DNA of 64,000 bases from Phyllobacterium sp. T1293 (GTDB lineage: Bacteria > Pseudomonadota > Alphaproteobacteria > Rhizobiales > Rhizobiaceae). A program made the translations under genes and the position numbers. Shown in pieces: positions 54,730-63,662 of the stretch; the stretch's first letter is position 1, and every line of letters starts with the position of its first letter. Location of the stretch: assembly GCF_020731415.2 (NCBI RefSeq), contig NZ_CP088274.1, positions 1 through 64,000 of the forward strand, read 5' to 3'. The notes below the pieces were generated by a model. It was given only the letters and a program-made list of their open reading frames with translations, was not told where the DNA came from and made no database searches.

Positions 54730-55819
54730 GCGAACTCCTTTTTTCCGGGCAATGCATCGGCCAATTGACGTATGATGTTTGAAACGCTTGGCAAATGCGA
54801 TGGCGCCATCGCTTGTACAAATCCGAACGTGCCAATCCGACTTGAATAGGCAACGCCATCATGATCAATCCCGGCTTTACCGACAGCAATCGTTATCATA
54901 GCGCCAGCGGTTGGGGCGTGGGTTCGGGTCAGGGAAATCAATCTGGCCTTTCCCCTTTGGGGGATGCTTCGCCCTCACGTGTAGACACCCAGACGTGCAG
55001 GTCCGCTTCCTTCTGGCGGAGCATGCGCTGAACATCCCAACGCACCGGGTCATAGCTTGGGAGGCTATTGATAAAACCTGTTCGAGGTGGAAATCCGGTC
55101 ATCCAAAGCGAGGTGAGAGCGGAACCCCATGCATCATCATCTGCCGGTAGGAACAGACTGCTGGCGCGCCCTTTTTTGTTCAAATCGGCGATCAAATCCT
55201 GCAACATAACGAGACCAGCTGTTTCAACCGAACCGCCGGAAAAAACGAACACCGGAAACTGCGCTGCAGTAAGCGCGCTTTTCAACCGGTCGATATTGCT
55301 CAATGATGATATTGTCTGGCGGTTTTGCAATTGCGCGCGGAGAACTGCCAATGCTGCATTCAGCGACAGTTTCTCGCCACCGACTGGTACAGCCTTCATG
55401 GGGCGCAGCAATTTGTTGTCTAATGAATTTGTTTCCGCACCGGCAACATGGAACCAATGACGGCTGTGCTTGTCTCCAAGGTCGGGTTTCGAGCTCGCCC
55501 ATGTTTGCAGCAGAGCGTGATGGAATACGGGAATTTCGCCGACAAGAACGATCAGGCTGCAACGGCGGCGGACCTCACCCGGTGTCGTGAACATGCCGCC
55601 ATGATCTGTAATCAGCGCAATTTCATTGGCAAGCAACCGACCCCTCGTGTGATCATAAGCACCGCCCAATATCGTCGCCAGAGCTATGGCACTGCGCGTA
55701 CCATGCACATCCGTATCCAAGGAGAAAACCGGACAGCGGCTTGATGCCAGAAGCTTCACAGCATTCTGAATTGCATCCGTTAAAGATACCGGCTGGCTGC
55801 CAATCCATGCAACCGACAT
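54723..55819 (-). pseudogene. fhcB: Formyltransferase/hydrolase complex subunit B, with a frameshift
   Basis: The first frame (55819 to the TGA at 54938) encodes the N-terminal about 290 residues of an FwdB/FmdB-like subunit: VFSLDTDVHGTRSAIALA, LITDHGGMFTTPGEVRRR, LPSYDPVRWDVQRMLRQKEA, DLHVWVST. The missing C-terminus lies in another frame from about 54960 to the TGA at 54723: ISLTRTHAPTAGAMITIAVG, KAGIDHDGVAYSSRIGTFGF. One extra base in the run CCCCCAAAGGGG near 54955-54965 would restore SPQRGKARLISLTRTH. The joined gene would be about 365 residues, the usual length. It is either a sequencing error in the homopolymer or a true mutation. The bacterial subunit lacks the Mo/W redox role of methanogens. 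Confidence 0.85.
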
Positions 55820-55901
55820 ATTCCGCAACTTTCTGGTGCCAATTTGAGCTTAGCCATTTTTTCTCGAATGTGAACCCTATCGAGATGCAAAATTTACAAG
55901 G

Positions 55902-56300
55902 TCAACTGTCATACTTGATATAGGCAAAGCGCTGATCCGTTTGCGGTGTCCCTTCAAGCGATCCCGCCTCTTCACCGGGCTGCCACTGAACAACACTCTC
56001 GATCTTTGCCGCAAGCTCGAAGTCCTTGTCCGTGATGCCTTTTGCCGCATGGTTCATCAGCAAGACCTCAACCCACGCATAGGACGCTTTGAGATCCGGA
56101 TGATGCCAGGCGGCCTCGGCGAGATGCCCAACGGTGTTGATAACCATGAGGGTCGCTTTCCAGCTGTGTGTCTTGTATTTCCGGCGAATCCAGCCGTTCT
56201 CGAATCGCCACTGGGGCAAATCTTTCTTGAGTTTTGCGATCACTTCGCTTTCGGAATAAACTTTTTCCGTAGGCTTCGTCCCCTTTGATTCCTCAGCCAT
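55902..56300 (-). CDS. Pterin-4a-carbinolamine dehydratase-like protein
   Basis: 132 residues of the DCoH/PCD fold: LPQWRFENGWIRRKYKTHSW and HHPDLKASYAWVEVLLMNHA, with the catalytic-type His cluster in AEAAWHHPD and MNHAAKGITDKD. The N-terminal extension is Lys/Glu-rich. GGAGG lies eight bases before the ATG at 56300. Such genes occur in the methanopterin islands of methylotrophs, so a role in H4MPT metabolism rather than phenylalanine hydroxylation is likely. It heads the leftward fhc operon, divergent from the RFAP synthase gene. Confidence 0.87.
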   Translation of the reverse strand: MAEESKGTKPTEKVYSESEVIAKLKKDLPQWRFENGWIRRKYKTHSWKATLMVINTVGHLAEAAWHHPDLKASYAWVEVLLMNHAAKGITDKDFELAAKIESVVQWQPGEEAGSLEGTPQTDQRFAYIKYDS

Positions 56301-56332
56301 TCACCAATCCTCCACTTCTTTGCGTATGGTGC

Positions 56333-56360
56333 TTGCACCTCGCTCGAAAGACGATATCAT
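56333..56360 (+). promoter_or_regulatory. Probable promoter of the rightward methanopterin operon
   Basis: TTGCAC (56333-56338) and TATCAT (56355-56360) are spaced by 16 bp, 41 bp before the ATG at 56401. The leftward fhc promoter must lie in the same 100-bp divergent gap but was not identified. Confidence 0.45.
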
Positions 56361-56400
56361 ACTGCAGGGCCCGATTTTCGAGATTGTGTAAATTAAGCAA

Positions 56401-57417
56401 ATGTCGGAATCCGTCACTATTGAAGTCCCGGCCCGTCTTCACCTTGGCTTCCTTGATATACCACGCCACGTCCCTGAACCTGGTCATGACCGGTTCGGCA
56501 GTGTTGGCCTGCCTATACAGGATATTGCAACCGTCCTCACGATCTCCCGTGCTGCGAAGGCTCATGTGGAAGGCGATGAACAGGAACGCGTCGCGCAGCA
56601 TGTTGCAACGCTCTCCCATCACCTTGGTATCAAGGCACAACATAGGGTTGTCGTTCATCAAACCATCCCGCAACATATCGGCCTCGGCTCCGGCACCCAG
56701 ATTGCCCTCGCTATTGCAGCAGCTCTCCGCTCTCTGCACTCCCTGCCGCTTGATATCGTCAACGACGCCTCCCTGCTCGGACGCGGGACACGCTCCGGCA
56801 TAGGCATAGCAGCGTTTGAAAAGGGCGGTGTCATTGTTGATGCCGGCAAGGGGCCAAACAGTGCAGCGCCCACGATTGTCGCACGGATACCGTTTCCTGA
56901 GGACTGGCGCATCATCCTTGTCTTCGATACATCCACACAAGGCATTCATGGTGATGCCGAGATCGAAGCTTTCAAAGCATTGCCCCCATTCCCGTTGGCA
57001 ACATCGGCCGCGATCAATCGTCATGTTTTGATGGGTATTATGCCGGGACTCATCGAGAACAACCTACCTCTGTTTGGGCAGGCAATCGCCGCCATCCAGA
57101 CCGAGATCGGCAACTATTTTGCACCGGCACAGGGCGGTATTTTCACCAGTAAGCGGGTTGAAGCCACTACCAATCAACTTGTCCGGGCTGGTGCCGTTGG
57201 TATCGGCCAGAGTTCGTGGGGACCCACCGGTTTTGCTTTTGCAGCATCACAAATGGATGCCGAGCGGATCGTCGATACGATAGACCAGGATGCTTACGGC
57301 ACCGCCATCCAGATTGTTGCGGGCCGCAATGCCGGGGCGGATATTACGCATGCCGCTTTGAATCTTGCCAGAGCTTGTACCATGGGCGCCTTCATCAAAA
57401 AGGAGCGGATATTATGA
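56401..57417 (+). CDS. mptG: Beta-ribofuranosylaminobenzene 5'-phosphate (RFAP) synthase
   Basis: 338 residues of the GHMP-kinase-like RFAP synthase family: VEVPARLHLGFLDI-like N-terminus (VTIEVPARLHLGFLDIPRHV), PQHIGLGSGTQIALAIAAAL (GHMP glycine loop), GRGTRSGIGIAAFEKGGVIV and SSWGPTGFAFA. It condenses 4-aminobenzoate with PRPP, the first committed step of methanopterin synthesis. It starts at 56401 with only weak Shine-Dalgarno pairing, heads the rightward operon and overlaps mtdB by four bases. Confidence 0.93.
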   Translation: MSESVTIEVPARLHLGFLDIPRHVPEPGHDRFGSVGLPIQDIATVLTISRAAKAHVEGDEQERVAQHVATLSHHLGIKAQHRVVVHQTIPQHIGLGSGTQIALAIAAALRSLHSLPLDIVNDASLLGRGTRSGIGIAAFEKGGVIVDAGKGPNSAAPTIVARIPFPEDWRIILVFDTSTQGIHGDAEIEAFKALPPFPLATSAAINRHVLMGIMPGLIENNLPLFGQAIAAIQTEIGNYFAPAQGGIFTSKRVEATTNQLVRAGAVGIGQSSWGPTGFAFAASQMDAERIVDTIDQDAYGTAIQIVAGRNAGADITHAALNLARACTMGAFIKKERIL

Positions 57418-58310
57418 GCCGCAAAATGATCCTGCATATGCTAACCCCGCTTCGGCAAATGAGCCCATTTGATGTCAACATGGCACTTGATGCCGGTTAC
57501 GACGCGGTTGTGCCATACACCGATGTCGCTCTTTCAGACGTGGGCAATCTTGTTCAGGACGCCATATTCTCACGACCGCCGGATGCGGGTGTGGCAACCG
57601 GCATTTTCATTGCCGGAAAGGATGCCCCAATCGCGCTCGACATGCTCGACGCTGCAAAGAATGCTATGGTTCCGCCCTTTGAAATCTCGGTCTTTGCCGA
57701 CCCTGCCGGGTCCTTTACAACCGCCGCTGCCATGGTTGCCAAGGTAGAAAAGGCATTGTTGAAACATCACGATCGCAAGCTGGAGGGTGCCAGTGTAGTG
57801 ATCTTTGGCGCTACTGGCGTCGTCGGCTATTGCACAGCGGTGATTACCGCGCAACAGGGCGCAAATGTGACGATTGTCGGTCACGATGGCATTGAACGGG
57901 TGAAGACCGTTGCAACCTCAATCAGGCAAAGATTCAATCTTTCCGTTGAGCCCGCTGACGGGTCAAATGAGGAGAAAAAGTCCGCCATTCTTCAGAACAC
58001 GGAAGTGGTTCTAGCGGCGGCAAAAGCGGGTGTGCAGGTCTTATCGACGGCACAGCTGGGTAAAGCCGACAAGCTTCTCGTCGCCGCCGATGTCAACGCT
58101 GTTCCACCAGCCGGTATTGAGGGATTGAAAGTCAATGCCAACGGTGAGCCGCTCGATGCGACAGAGGCTGTCGGCATTGGCCCGCTTTCCATCGGTAATG
58201 TCAAATACAAGACTCAAGCCGGTTTGTTTGAACAGATGATCAGAGCCAAAAAGGCAGTCATCTTTGATTTTCGGGACGCATTTGCCCTTGCTCGCGAACT
58301 CGTTAAATAA
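57414..58310 (+). CDS. mtdB: NAD(P)-dependent methylene-H4MPT dehydrogenase
   Basis: 298 residues. N-terminal MILHMLTPLRQMSPFDVNMA and DAGYDAVVPYTDV match MtdA/MtdB; the dinucleotide site is SVVIFGATGVVGYCTAVITA (about 130-150), and ADVNAVPPAGIEGL follows. MtdB oxidises methylene-H4MPT to methenyl-H4MPT with NAD or NADP. Placement beside mch, fae and fhc favours MtdB over MtdA. AAGGAG lies eight bases before the ATG. Confidence 0.93.
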   Translation: MSRKMILHMLTPLRQMSPFDVNMALDAGYDAVVPYTDVALSDVGNLVQDAIFSRPPDAGVATGIFIAGKDAPIALDMLDAAKNAMVPPFEISVFADPAGSFTTAAAMVAKVEKALLKHHDRKLEGASVVIFGATGVVGYCTAVITAQQGANVTIVGHDGIERVKTVATSIRQRFNLSVEPADGSNEEKKSAILQNTEVVLAAAKAGVQVLSTAQLGKADKLLVAADVNAVPPAGIEGLKVNANGEPLDATEAVGIGPLSIGNVKYKTQAGLFEQMIRAKKAVIFDFRDAFALARELVK

Positions 58311-59412
58311 CGCGGTCTTGATCGCCGCAGTTTCAGGACGCTCGCTAGCTGCGGCTGCGCGCCGTGCAGGCTTTCGGCCACTGGTTGCGGATCTTTTCAA
58401 CGACGCAGACACGCTCGCACTGGCAGAGCGTGCCGTGAAACTTTCGGGCAGTCTGCAAGAGGGTATCAACGAACAATATCTGGTTGAAACACTTCAGGAC
58501 CTTGCCGATGACGACAAGCCGATTGCTGTCATTTACGGCTCCGGTTTCGAGCGCAATCCGGAAATGATAGAGGCACTCTCGCAAAAGTTCACGGTCGCTG
58601 GAAACAACACCGAGACAGTTCGGCTCATCAAAGATCCAGCATATCTGGCACAGCTATGTAGTGAGTTTGGCATAAGACATCCTGAAATACAGTTTGACCC
58701 TCCAAACAATCCTAAGGGTTGGCTGAGTAAATTGGCTGGAGGCGCAGGTGGCTCGCACGTAAAGCCTCTAAACGGTGGAACTGCGGGCCTGAAGCACTAT
58801 TTTCAACGCTTTATCTCTGGCCGAAATTTATCGGCGCTGTTTCTTGCCGACCGGGAGAAAGCCCATATTATCGGGTTCAGTCAACAGTGGTCTGCTCCGT
58901 CAAAGATCAGCCCCTACCGCTATGGCGGCGCGGTACGGCTACGCCGCTTCAACAAGAAAAAAGCGAAAGATATAGAGGACTGGCTGACAGCTTTAACCCG
59001 TCGCACCAATCTGATCGGTTTGTGCAGTGCTGACTTTATTGTTGGTGACACTGATCTCTATCTGATCGAAATCAACCCGCGGCCAGGTGCGACGCTCGAT
59101 ATTTTCGATACTGAAGAAGCACCTCTTTTGCGCCAACATTTACAGGCCCTGACAGGGTACGGCATCTCCATACCCAGCTATAAGGGCTCAACTGCTTCGG
59201 CAATCGCCTATACCGCCAAAGCCATCAGCGTCTTTCCCGAAATTATTTGGCCGACGATGACCGCAGATCATCAAAGGGCAGGCACCGCGCTTCAGGCAGG
59301 CGATCCTGTCTGTACTGTATTCGCCACGGCTCCCTCCGCCTCAGCAGCGATGAAAGCCGTGAAGAGCCGCGTCGAAAAACTCGCGGTTAACTGGAGGGAG
59401 GAGTTTTCATGA
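58282..59412 (+). CDS. ATP-grasp protein of the methanopterin/methylofuran cluster (orf5 type)
   Basis: About 376 residues with an ATP-grasp core: GGAGGSHVKPLNGGTAGLKH (nucleotide loop), LIGLCSADFIVGDTDLYLIE and INPRPGATLDIFD (Mg ligands). No ATG is available near the front; a TTG at 58282 or 58288, after GGGA, is the likely start, inside the end of mtdB. It corresponds to the ATP-grasp gene called orf5 in methylotroph islands and may act as a MfnD-like tyramine-glutamate ligase in methylofuran synthesis, by inference. It overlaps mch by four bases. Confidence 0.85.
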   Translation: MPLLANSLNNAVLIAAVSGRSLAAAARRAGFRPLVADLFNDADTLALAERAVKLSGSLQEGINEQYLVETLQDLADDDKPIAVIYGSGFERNPEMIEALSQKFTVAGNNTETVRLIKDPAYLAQLCSEFGIRHPEIQFDPPNNPKGWLSKLAGGAGGSHVKPLNGGTAGLKHYFQRFISGRNLSALFLADREKAHIIGFSQQWSAPSKISPYRYGGAVRLRRFNKKKAKDIEDWLTALTRRTNLIGLCSADFIVGDTDLYLIEINPRPGATLDIFDTEEAPLLRQHLQALTGYGISIPSYKGSTASAIAYTAKAISVFPEIIWPTMTADHQRAGTALQAGDPVCTVFATAPSASAAMKAVKSRVEKLAVNWREEFS

Positions 59413-60362
59413 GAGACGGTCATGCCTATCTCAACCGAAGCGCTCAACGCCTGGCCGACAAGATGATTGAGGATGCGAGCAGGCTTGGTATCAACTATAG
59501 CCGCGGCAGCATAGGCGAACACGTCATCGACGCGGGCGCTAATTGTCAGGGCGGTGTGGACGCCGGGCTTCGCATTATTGAAATCTGTATGGGCGGGCTC
59601 GGCACGGCCTCAGCTACACTCGGCCTAGGCAAATGGCCTTTTGTTGTAAATGTGCGTTCCTCCCAGCCGGTTCTGGCCTGTCTTGCCAGTCAATATGCCG
59701 GCTGGAATCTCTCGCATGAGAAATACTTCGCCATGGGATCGGGACCAGCACGCACACTGGCACGGGTGGAACCATTGTTTGATGAAATCCTCTACCGCGA
59801 ACCCGACGCAGAATCTGCTGTCGTCATTCTTGAAACTGCGACACCGCCACCTCAAGCTATTGTTGAAAAAGTGTCCAAGGCGACGGGTTTTACACCTGAG
59901 AAGCTGACGTTCATTTATGCGCCGACGCAGAGTCTGACGGGGGCAGTACAGATTGTCGGACGTGTGCTTGAGGTCGCAATGCACAAGGCGCATGATCTAA
60001 AATTTCCACTGGGTAACATTGTGGATGGTGCCGGACGCGCTCCAATCCCTGCCCCGCACCCGGATTTTCTCAAAGCCATGGGCAGAACCAATGATGCGAT
60101 CATCTATGGCGGTACGGTTCAACTTTTCGTACGCGGCAGTTCGGCAGCGGCTCGCAAGCTGGCTGAACAGCTTCCTAGCCATACATCACGCGATCATGGC
60201 CAGCCTTTCGCCGATATATTCAAGAAATTCAAAGGAGATTTCTATGCCATTGACCCACACCTGTTCAGCCCCGCGGAAGTAATCGTTACAGCTATTGAGA
60301 CTGGTGATACCTTTCGCAACGGGGGAGTCCACGAAGCAATGCTCGAACAATCTCTGGGTTGA
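59409..60362 (+). CDS. mch: Methenyl-H4MPT cyclohydrolase
   Basis: 317 residues of the Mch family: YLNRSAQRLADKMIEDASRL, GANCQGGVDAGLRIIEICMG, PVLACLASQYAGWNLSHEKY, FAMGSGPARTLARVEPLFDE. It hydrolyses methenyl-H4MPT to formyl-H4MPT. It starts in an ATGA overlap with the preceding ATP-grasp gene and its last codon is near the start of the RimK-like gene. Confidence 0.95.
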   Translation: MRDGHAYLNRSAQRLADKMIEDASRLGINYSRGSIGEHVIDAGANCQGGVDAGLRIIEICMGGLGTASATLGLGKWPFVVNVRSSQPVLACLASQYAGWNLSHEKYFAMGSGPARTLARVEPLFDEILYREPDAESAVVILETATPPPQAIVEKVSKATGFTPEKLTFIYAPTQSLTGAVQIVGRVLEVAMHKAHDLKFPLGNIVDGAGRAPIPAPHPDFLKAMGRTNDAIIYGGTVQLFVRGSSAAARKLAEQLPSHTSRDHGQPFADIFKKFKGDFYAIDPHLFSPAEVIVTAIETGDTFRNGGVHEAMLEQSLG

Positions 60363-60370
60363 AAGACAAA

Positions 60371-61285
60371 ATGACAGAAACCATATTGATCCTTTCCGAC
60401 CGACCCGATAGCCAGGTGAAACAGCTTCGTGCTGCGCTAAAGACCCACGGTCTTAACGTTCAGACATTACCACTAGCCGACATCGGTTTCGATAGCCGCT
60501 ATCCCTCCGGCATAGCCATTCCCCGCATGAACGGTACATTGCCCGCTGCCGTTATCGTGCGGTCAATCTCTTCGGGCACATTCGAAGCAATCACCCGTCG
60601 CCTCGGGATTCTGCATGCCTTTGCCCATCTCGGCGTCCCGGTATGGAACTCCGCCAAGGCAATCGAACGCTGTGTCGACAAGTCCACGACGACGTTCTTC
60701 CTCGCGCAAGCCGGGTTGCCCACGCCAGAAACCTTTGCCGTTGAAAGCCTTGCAAACGCCAGAATGATCGCGGAGCGGGAACTCGCGCACGGGCCATTGG
60801 TGCTCAAACCCCTGTTCGGGTCACAAGGCCGCGGCATCAGGTTGGTCCGCAGCGTCGCGGATTTGCCCGAGCCGGAAGAAATGGATAACGTTTATTATCT
60901 GCAGCGCTTTGTGGCCAGGCCAGGCCCGCCCTACTGCGATTATCGGGTCTTCACCTGTGCGGGTGAGGTCCTAGGTATGATGGCACGGCGCGCCGAAGGA
61001 TGGATCACCAACATTGCCAAGGGCGCAAAGGCGGAGCCCATCATTGGGCCATTGCGGAATAAACTTGAAGAGCTTGCGCTTGCAGCTTCCGCCGCAATTG
61101 GCACCGATTTTGCAGGAATCGACATCATTCCTGCAGCAGACGGAAAGCTCCTTGTTCTCGAGGTCAATAGCATGCCTGCCTGGTCCGGATTGCAATCAGT
61201 TGTTCCTGTCCGGATTGCCGACTGCATTGCCAGTGCTCTCATCGCGCAAATTGAAACCGAACTGGACGAAAGACCTGCCGCTTGA
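60371..61285 (+). CDS. RimK-like ATP-grasp ligase (orf7 type, MptN-like)
   Basis: About 304 residues of the RimK/MptN ATP-grasp family: KSTTTFFLAQAGLPTPETFA, VLKPLFGSQGRGIRLVRSV (nucleotide loop), FAGIDIIPAADGKLLVLEV and NSMPAWSGLQSV (Mg ligands). The related MptN adds glutamate to tetrahydromethanopterin. ATG 60371 is preferred over a TTG at 60359 because GAAAG precedes it. In this cluster it likely glutamylates the H4MPT or methylofuran side chain, by inference. Confidence 0.85.
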   Translation: MTETILILSDRPDSQVKQLRAALKTHGLNVQTLPLADIGFDSRYPSGIAIPRMNGTLPAAVIVRSISSGTFEAITRRLGILHAFAHLGVPVWNSAKAIERCVDKSTTTFFLAQAGLPTPETFAVESLANARMIAERELAHGPLVLKPLFGSQGRGIRLVRSVADLPEPEEMDNVYYLQRFVARPGPPYCDYRVFTCAGEVLGMMARRAEGWITNIAKGAKAEPIIGPLRNKLEELALAASAAIGTDFAGIDIIPAADGKLLVLEVNSMPAWSGLQSVVPVRIADCIASALIAQIETELDERPAA

Positions 61286-62145
61286 CCTTGACGCGTGAAC
61301 AGATCCGCCGCGCTTATGTCGATGCCTGCTACCAGGAGATTGAGGCGCTGAAACCGGGCAATGTGCATATATTTGCGGACGGGCATCGCATGAATGCGCG
61401 GCAGTTTTTCGACAGCGCACAGGTTTCATCCGGCCCAGTGACTGATCCTGCCCTTTCCGTTGGCGGACGCATTCTTGCTGCAGTAGCGGCTACCCGATCT
61501 CAAGTAGGGACCAATACAAATCTCGGTATACTTCTTCTCTGTGTTCCGCTTGCCCAAGCAGCAGCCGAGGGCACTTCCGGTCTACAATCTGGTCTCGCCA
61601 AAACACTCGAGATGCTCGATATGGCCGATGCGCGGGATGTATTTTCAGCAATCACATTGGCACAGCCGGGCGGCCTTGGGACGACATCGGAACATGATGT
61701 TGCCAATGAACCGGATGTCTCGCTTCTGGATGCGATGCGCGCGGCGTCAGACCGTGATATGATTGCCCGGCAATATGTGACAGGCTTTTCCGACGTTTTC
61801 GCCGGTGGTCTGTCCGCCTATAGTTCGGCTGTTGGACGCAACGAACACGCAATGTGGCCAAGCATATTCGTCTATCTCTACTTCCTGTCAAATTTTCCGG
61901 ATAGCCATATCGTGCGCAAGCATGGCGCCACTATTGCCGAAGAAACGCGGCTAGCGGCGGAGAAAATCCTTACCCGGATTATTCAACTGCATGATGGCAA
62001 GGAACGTGAAAAAATACTCCTTGCTTTCGATGCTCAACTCAAAGCCAAAAGTATCAATCCCGGCACTTCTGCAGACCTTACAGTTGCAAGCCTTTTTGCT
62101 TCAAAACTCATCTGGCTCTTGCATAATGGCGAGGTAAATGCTTGA
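61282..62145 (+). CDS. CitG/MdcB-like protein of the methanopterin cluster (orf9 type)
   Basis: A 287-residue triphosphoribosyl-dephospho-CoA synthase family member: YVDACYQEIEALKPGNVHIF, VGTNTNLGILLLCVPLAQAA and AQPGGLGTTSEHDVANEPDV. The known CitG enzymes join ATP ribose to dephospho-CoA, but no citrate or malonate decarboxylase genes are present, so this is the orf9-type paralogue conserved in methanopterin islands. The start is a TTG at 61282 overlapping the upstream TGA by three bases, or TTG 61288. Its step in cofactor synthesis is not known to me. Confidence 0.85.
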   Translation: MTLTREQIRRAYVDACYQEIEALKPGNVHIFADGHRMNARQFFDSAQVSSGPVTDPALSVGGRILAAVAATRSQVGTNTNLGILLLCVPLAQAAAEGTSGLQSGLAKTLEMLDMADARDVFSAITLAQPGGLGTTSEHDVANEPDVSLLDAMRAASDRDMIARQYVTGFSDVFAGGLSAYSSAVGRNEHAMWPSIFVYLYFLSNFPDSHIVRKHGATIAEETRLAAEKILTRIIQLHDGKEREKILLAFDAQLKAKSINPGTSADLTVASLFASKLIWLLHNGEVNA

Positions 62146-62153
62146 ATTTCCCC

Positions 62154-62244
62154 AGCGGATTTTGTCCGCTGCTATCTGGCCAACCGACCCCGGACTGAGG
62201 GTGCTGTGAACAAGGATAGCTGTCCATCGAGAGTCGTGTCTCGA
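62154..62244. other. Two short inverted repeats in the fae upstream region
   Basis: AGCGGA (62154-62159) pairs with TCCGCT (62165-62170) with a 5-base loop, just after the CitG-like stop. TCGAGA (62227-62232) pairs with TCTCGA (62239-62244) with a 6-base loop, 57 bp before fae. They may be a weak terminator and an operator or leader element. No clear promoter boxes were found in the 155-bp gap. Confidence 0.35.
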
Positions 62245-62300
62245 GAGGTACGGCGTCTTTGGACAAACCACTTGGAAACGGTTTAGGGAGGTATTTGGCC

Positions 62301-62807
62301 GTGGCTAAAATCAACAAGGTAATGGTTGGCGAATCGCTGGTTGGCGATGGTAATGAAGTTGCGCATATCGATCTGTTGATCGGACCGCGCGGCAGTGCAG
62401 TTGAAACAGCATTCTGCAACGCTTTGACAAATAACAAGGATGGATTCACCTCTCTCCTTGCGGTAATCGCGCCGAATTTGGCATGTAAGCCAAACACCAT
62501 TCTGTTTAACAAGGTTACCATCAAGGGAGCCAAACAGGCTGTCCAGATGTTTGGCCCCGCACAGCACGCAGTGGCCAAAGCGGTTCAGGACAGTGTAGCC
62601 GATGGCACTATTCCAGCTGATGAAGCCGACGATCTGTTTATATGCGTTGGTGTTTTCATCCATTGGGAGGCTGAGGACGACGCGAAGATTCAGGACTTCA
62701 ATTATCGGGCAACCAAGGAAGCTCTCGAACGTGCAGTATCGGGCAAGCCGACTGCCGCCGAAGCAACAGCTCAGCGCGATGCTGTAAAGCATCCGTTCAG
62801 CGCTTAG
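62301..62807 (+). CDS. fae: Formaldehyde-activating enzyme
   Basis: About 168 residues, very close to the Methylobacterium Fae: [20 protein letters not shown] with the conserved His, [40 protein letters not shown] and the terminal KHPFSA. It joins formaldehyde to H4MPT to give methylene-H4MPT. A longer frame starts at 62259, but the GTG at 62301 gives the family-standard length and is preceded by AGGGAGG. It probably has its own promoter. A strong convergent hairpin follows. Confidence 0.97.
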   Translation: MAKINKVMVGESLVGDGNEVAHIDLLIGPRGSAVETAFCNALTNNKDGFTSLLAVIAPNLACKPNTILFNKVTIKGAKQAVQMFGPAQHAVAKAVQDSVADGTIPADEADDLFICVGVFIHWEAEDDAKIQDFNYRATKEALERAVSGKPTAAEATAQRDAVKHPFSA

Positions 62808-62893
62808 ACACGAGACAACCTCGCACAGAGTACGCCCTCTGTTGCACCGGATGGTCTGTTGCGCCGGTTGGCAAAACGTTTGGGCTTCTAGAA

Positions 62894-62929
62894 TTGAGCA
62901 AGGGGAAAGCAAGCAATCCCCTTGCTCAA
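62894..62929. terminator. Bidirectional hairpin between fae and the HisA-like gene
   Basis: TTGAGCAAGGGGA (62894-62906) and TCCCCTTGCTCAA (62917-62929) form a perfect 13-bp stem with a 10-base loop between convergent genes. Confidence 0.75.
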
Positions 62930-62936
62930 ACCTGCC

Positions 62937-63641
62937 TCAATCGCTGTTTTTCATCAGAGACGAGATTGTCTCCGATGTCAGTGATCCATTGTGCAGCGAG
63001 GTAGCGACAAGTGCTGCTGAGATGCCGATTGCTTCCAGTTGTTCAAGATCATGGACATGGCGAACGCCGCCCGCAGCGATAACTGCACGATTGCCGGCAC
63101 GGCGCTTGATTTCGGTCAATCGTTTCAAATCGGGGCCCGAATTGGCGCCGACACGGCCTAGCGTCATGACGATGATCCGGGATGGCCAGTTATCAGCATT
63201 TTCAAGAATAGACGGCGGCCCGAGAAATTCGTCCTCTTTGAAATCCAGGGATAGAACCAGCCGTGGATTTTCGCGTAATTTCTCAAGCACGGAAGCATCG
63301 GATTGAGACTCTGAACCCAACACAGGTGATAGGCCATCCATATTCAAGGCTTGTTCCAGCTGGCTAAGGGTCGAAAAACCAGCGTCCAGCCAGACATGGG
63401 CTACGGCGAATAATGGCCTCAACCTTTTCAACGTATCATCAGAAGGTCCGCGCTGTATTGCGTCGAGTTCGGCAATATAGAAGGCTGGAAAAGGATAGAG
63501 TTTGCGCAAACCTTCGGCCACATCAAGTACTTCAGCAGTGGGGCTAAGGGGTGTTTCGATAGGACGATAAGTCTCGCGCTCGCCCATATAGGCGCGAACA
63601 ACGAGTCCATCTTTTATGTCGAGTACCGGAATGATATGCAC
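62937..63641 (-). CDS. HisA/HisF-related TIM-barrel protein of the C1 cluster
   Basis: About 234 residues. HIIPVLDIKDGLVVRAYMGE is the HisA-like first strand; AFYIAELDAIQRG and GNRAVIAAGGVRHVHDLEQL resemble the HisA/HisF phosphate-binding Gly loops. Members of this side branch occur in methanogens, planctomycetes and methylotrophs next to H4MPT genes, not in histidine operons. A GTG at 63641 is taken as the start; the longer frame to 63749 would run into the divergent gene at 63663. Its reaction is not known to me. Confidence 0.8.
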   Translation of the reverse strand: MHIIPVLDIKDGLVVRAYMGERETYRPIETPLSPTAEVLDVAEGLRKLYPFPAFYIAELDAIQRGPSDDTLKRLRPLFAVAHVWLDAGFSTLSQLEQALNMDGLSPVLGSESQSDASVLEKLRENPRLVLSLDFKEDEFLGPPSILENADNWPSRIIVMTLGRVGANSGPDLKRLTEIKRRAGNRAVIAAGGVRHVHDLEQLEAIGISAALVATSLHNGSLTSETISSLMKNSD

Positions 63642-63662
63642 TTGTAGAATCCAAGGAATGTT

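Noticed and set aside
54951..54968. Programmed ribosomal frameshifting in fhcB
   Set aside because: The CCCCCAAAGGGG run does not form a canonical X XXY YYZ slippery site in the zero frame, and no downstream stimulator was seen. A one-base error or mutation is simpler.
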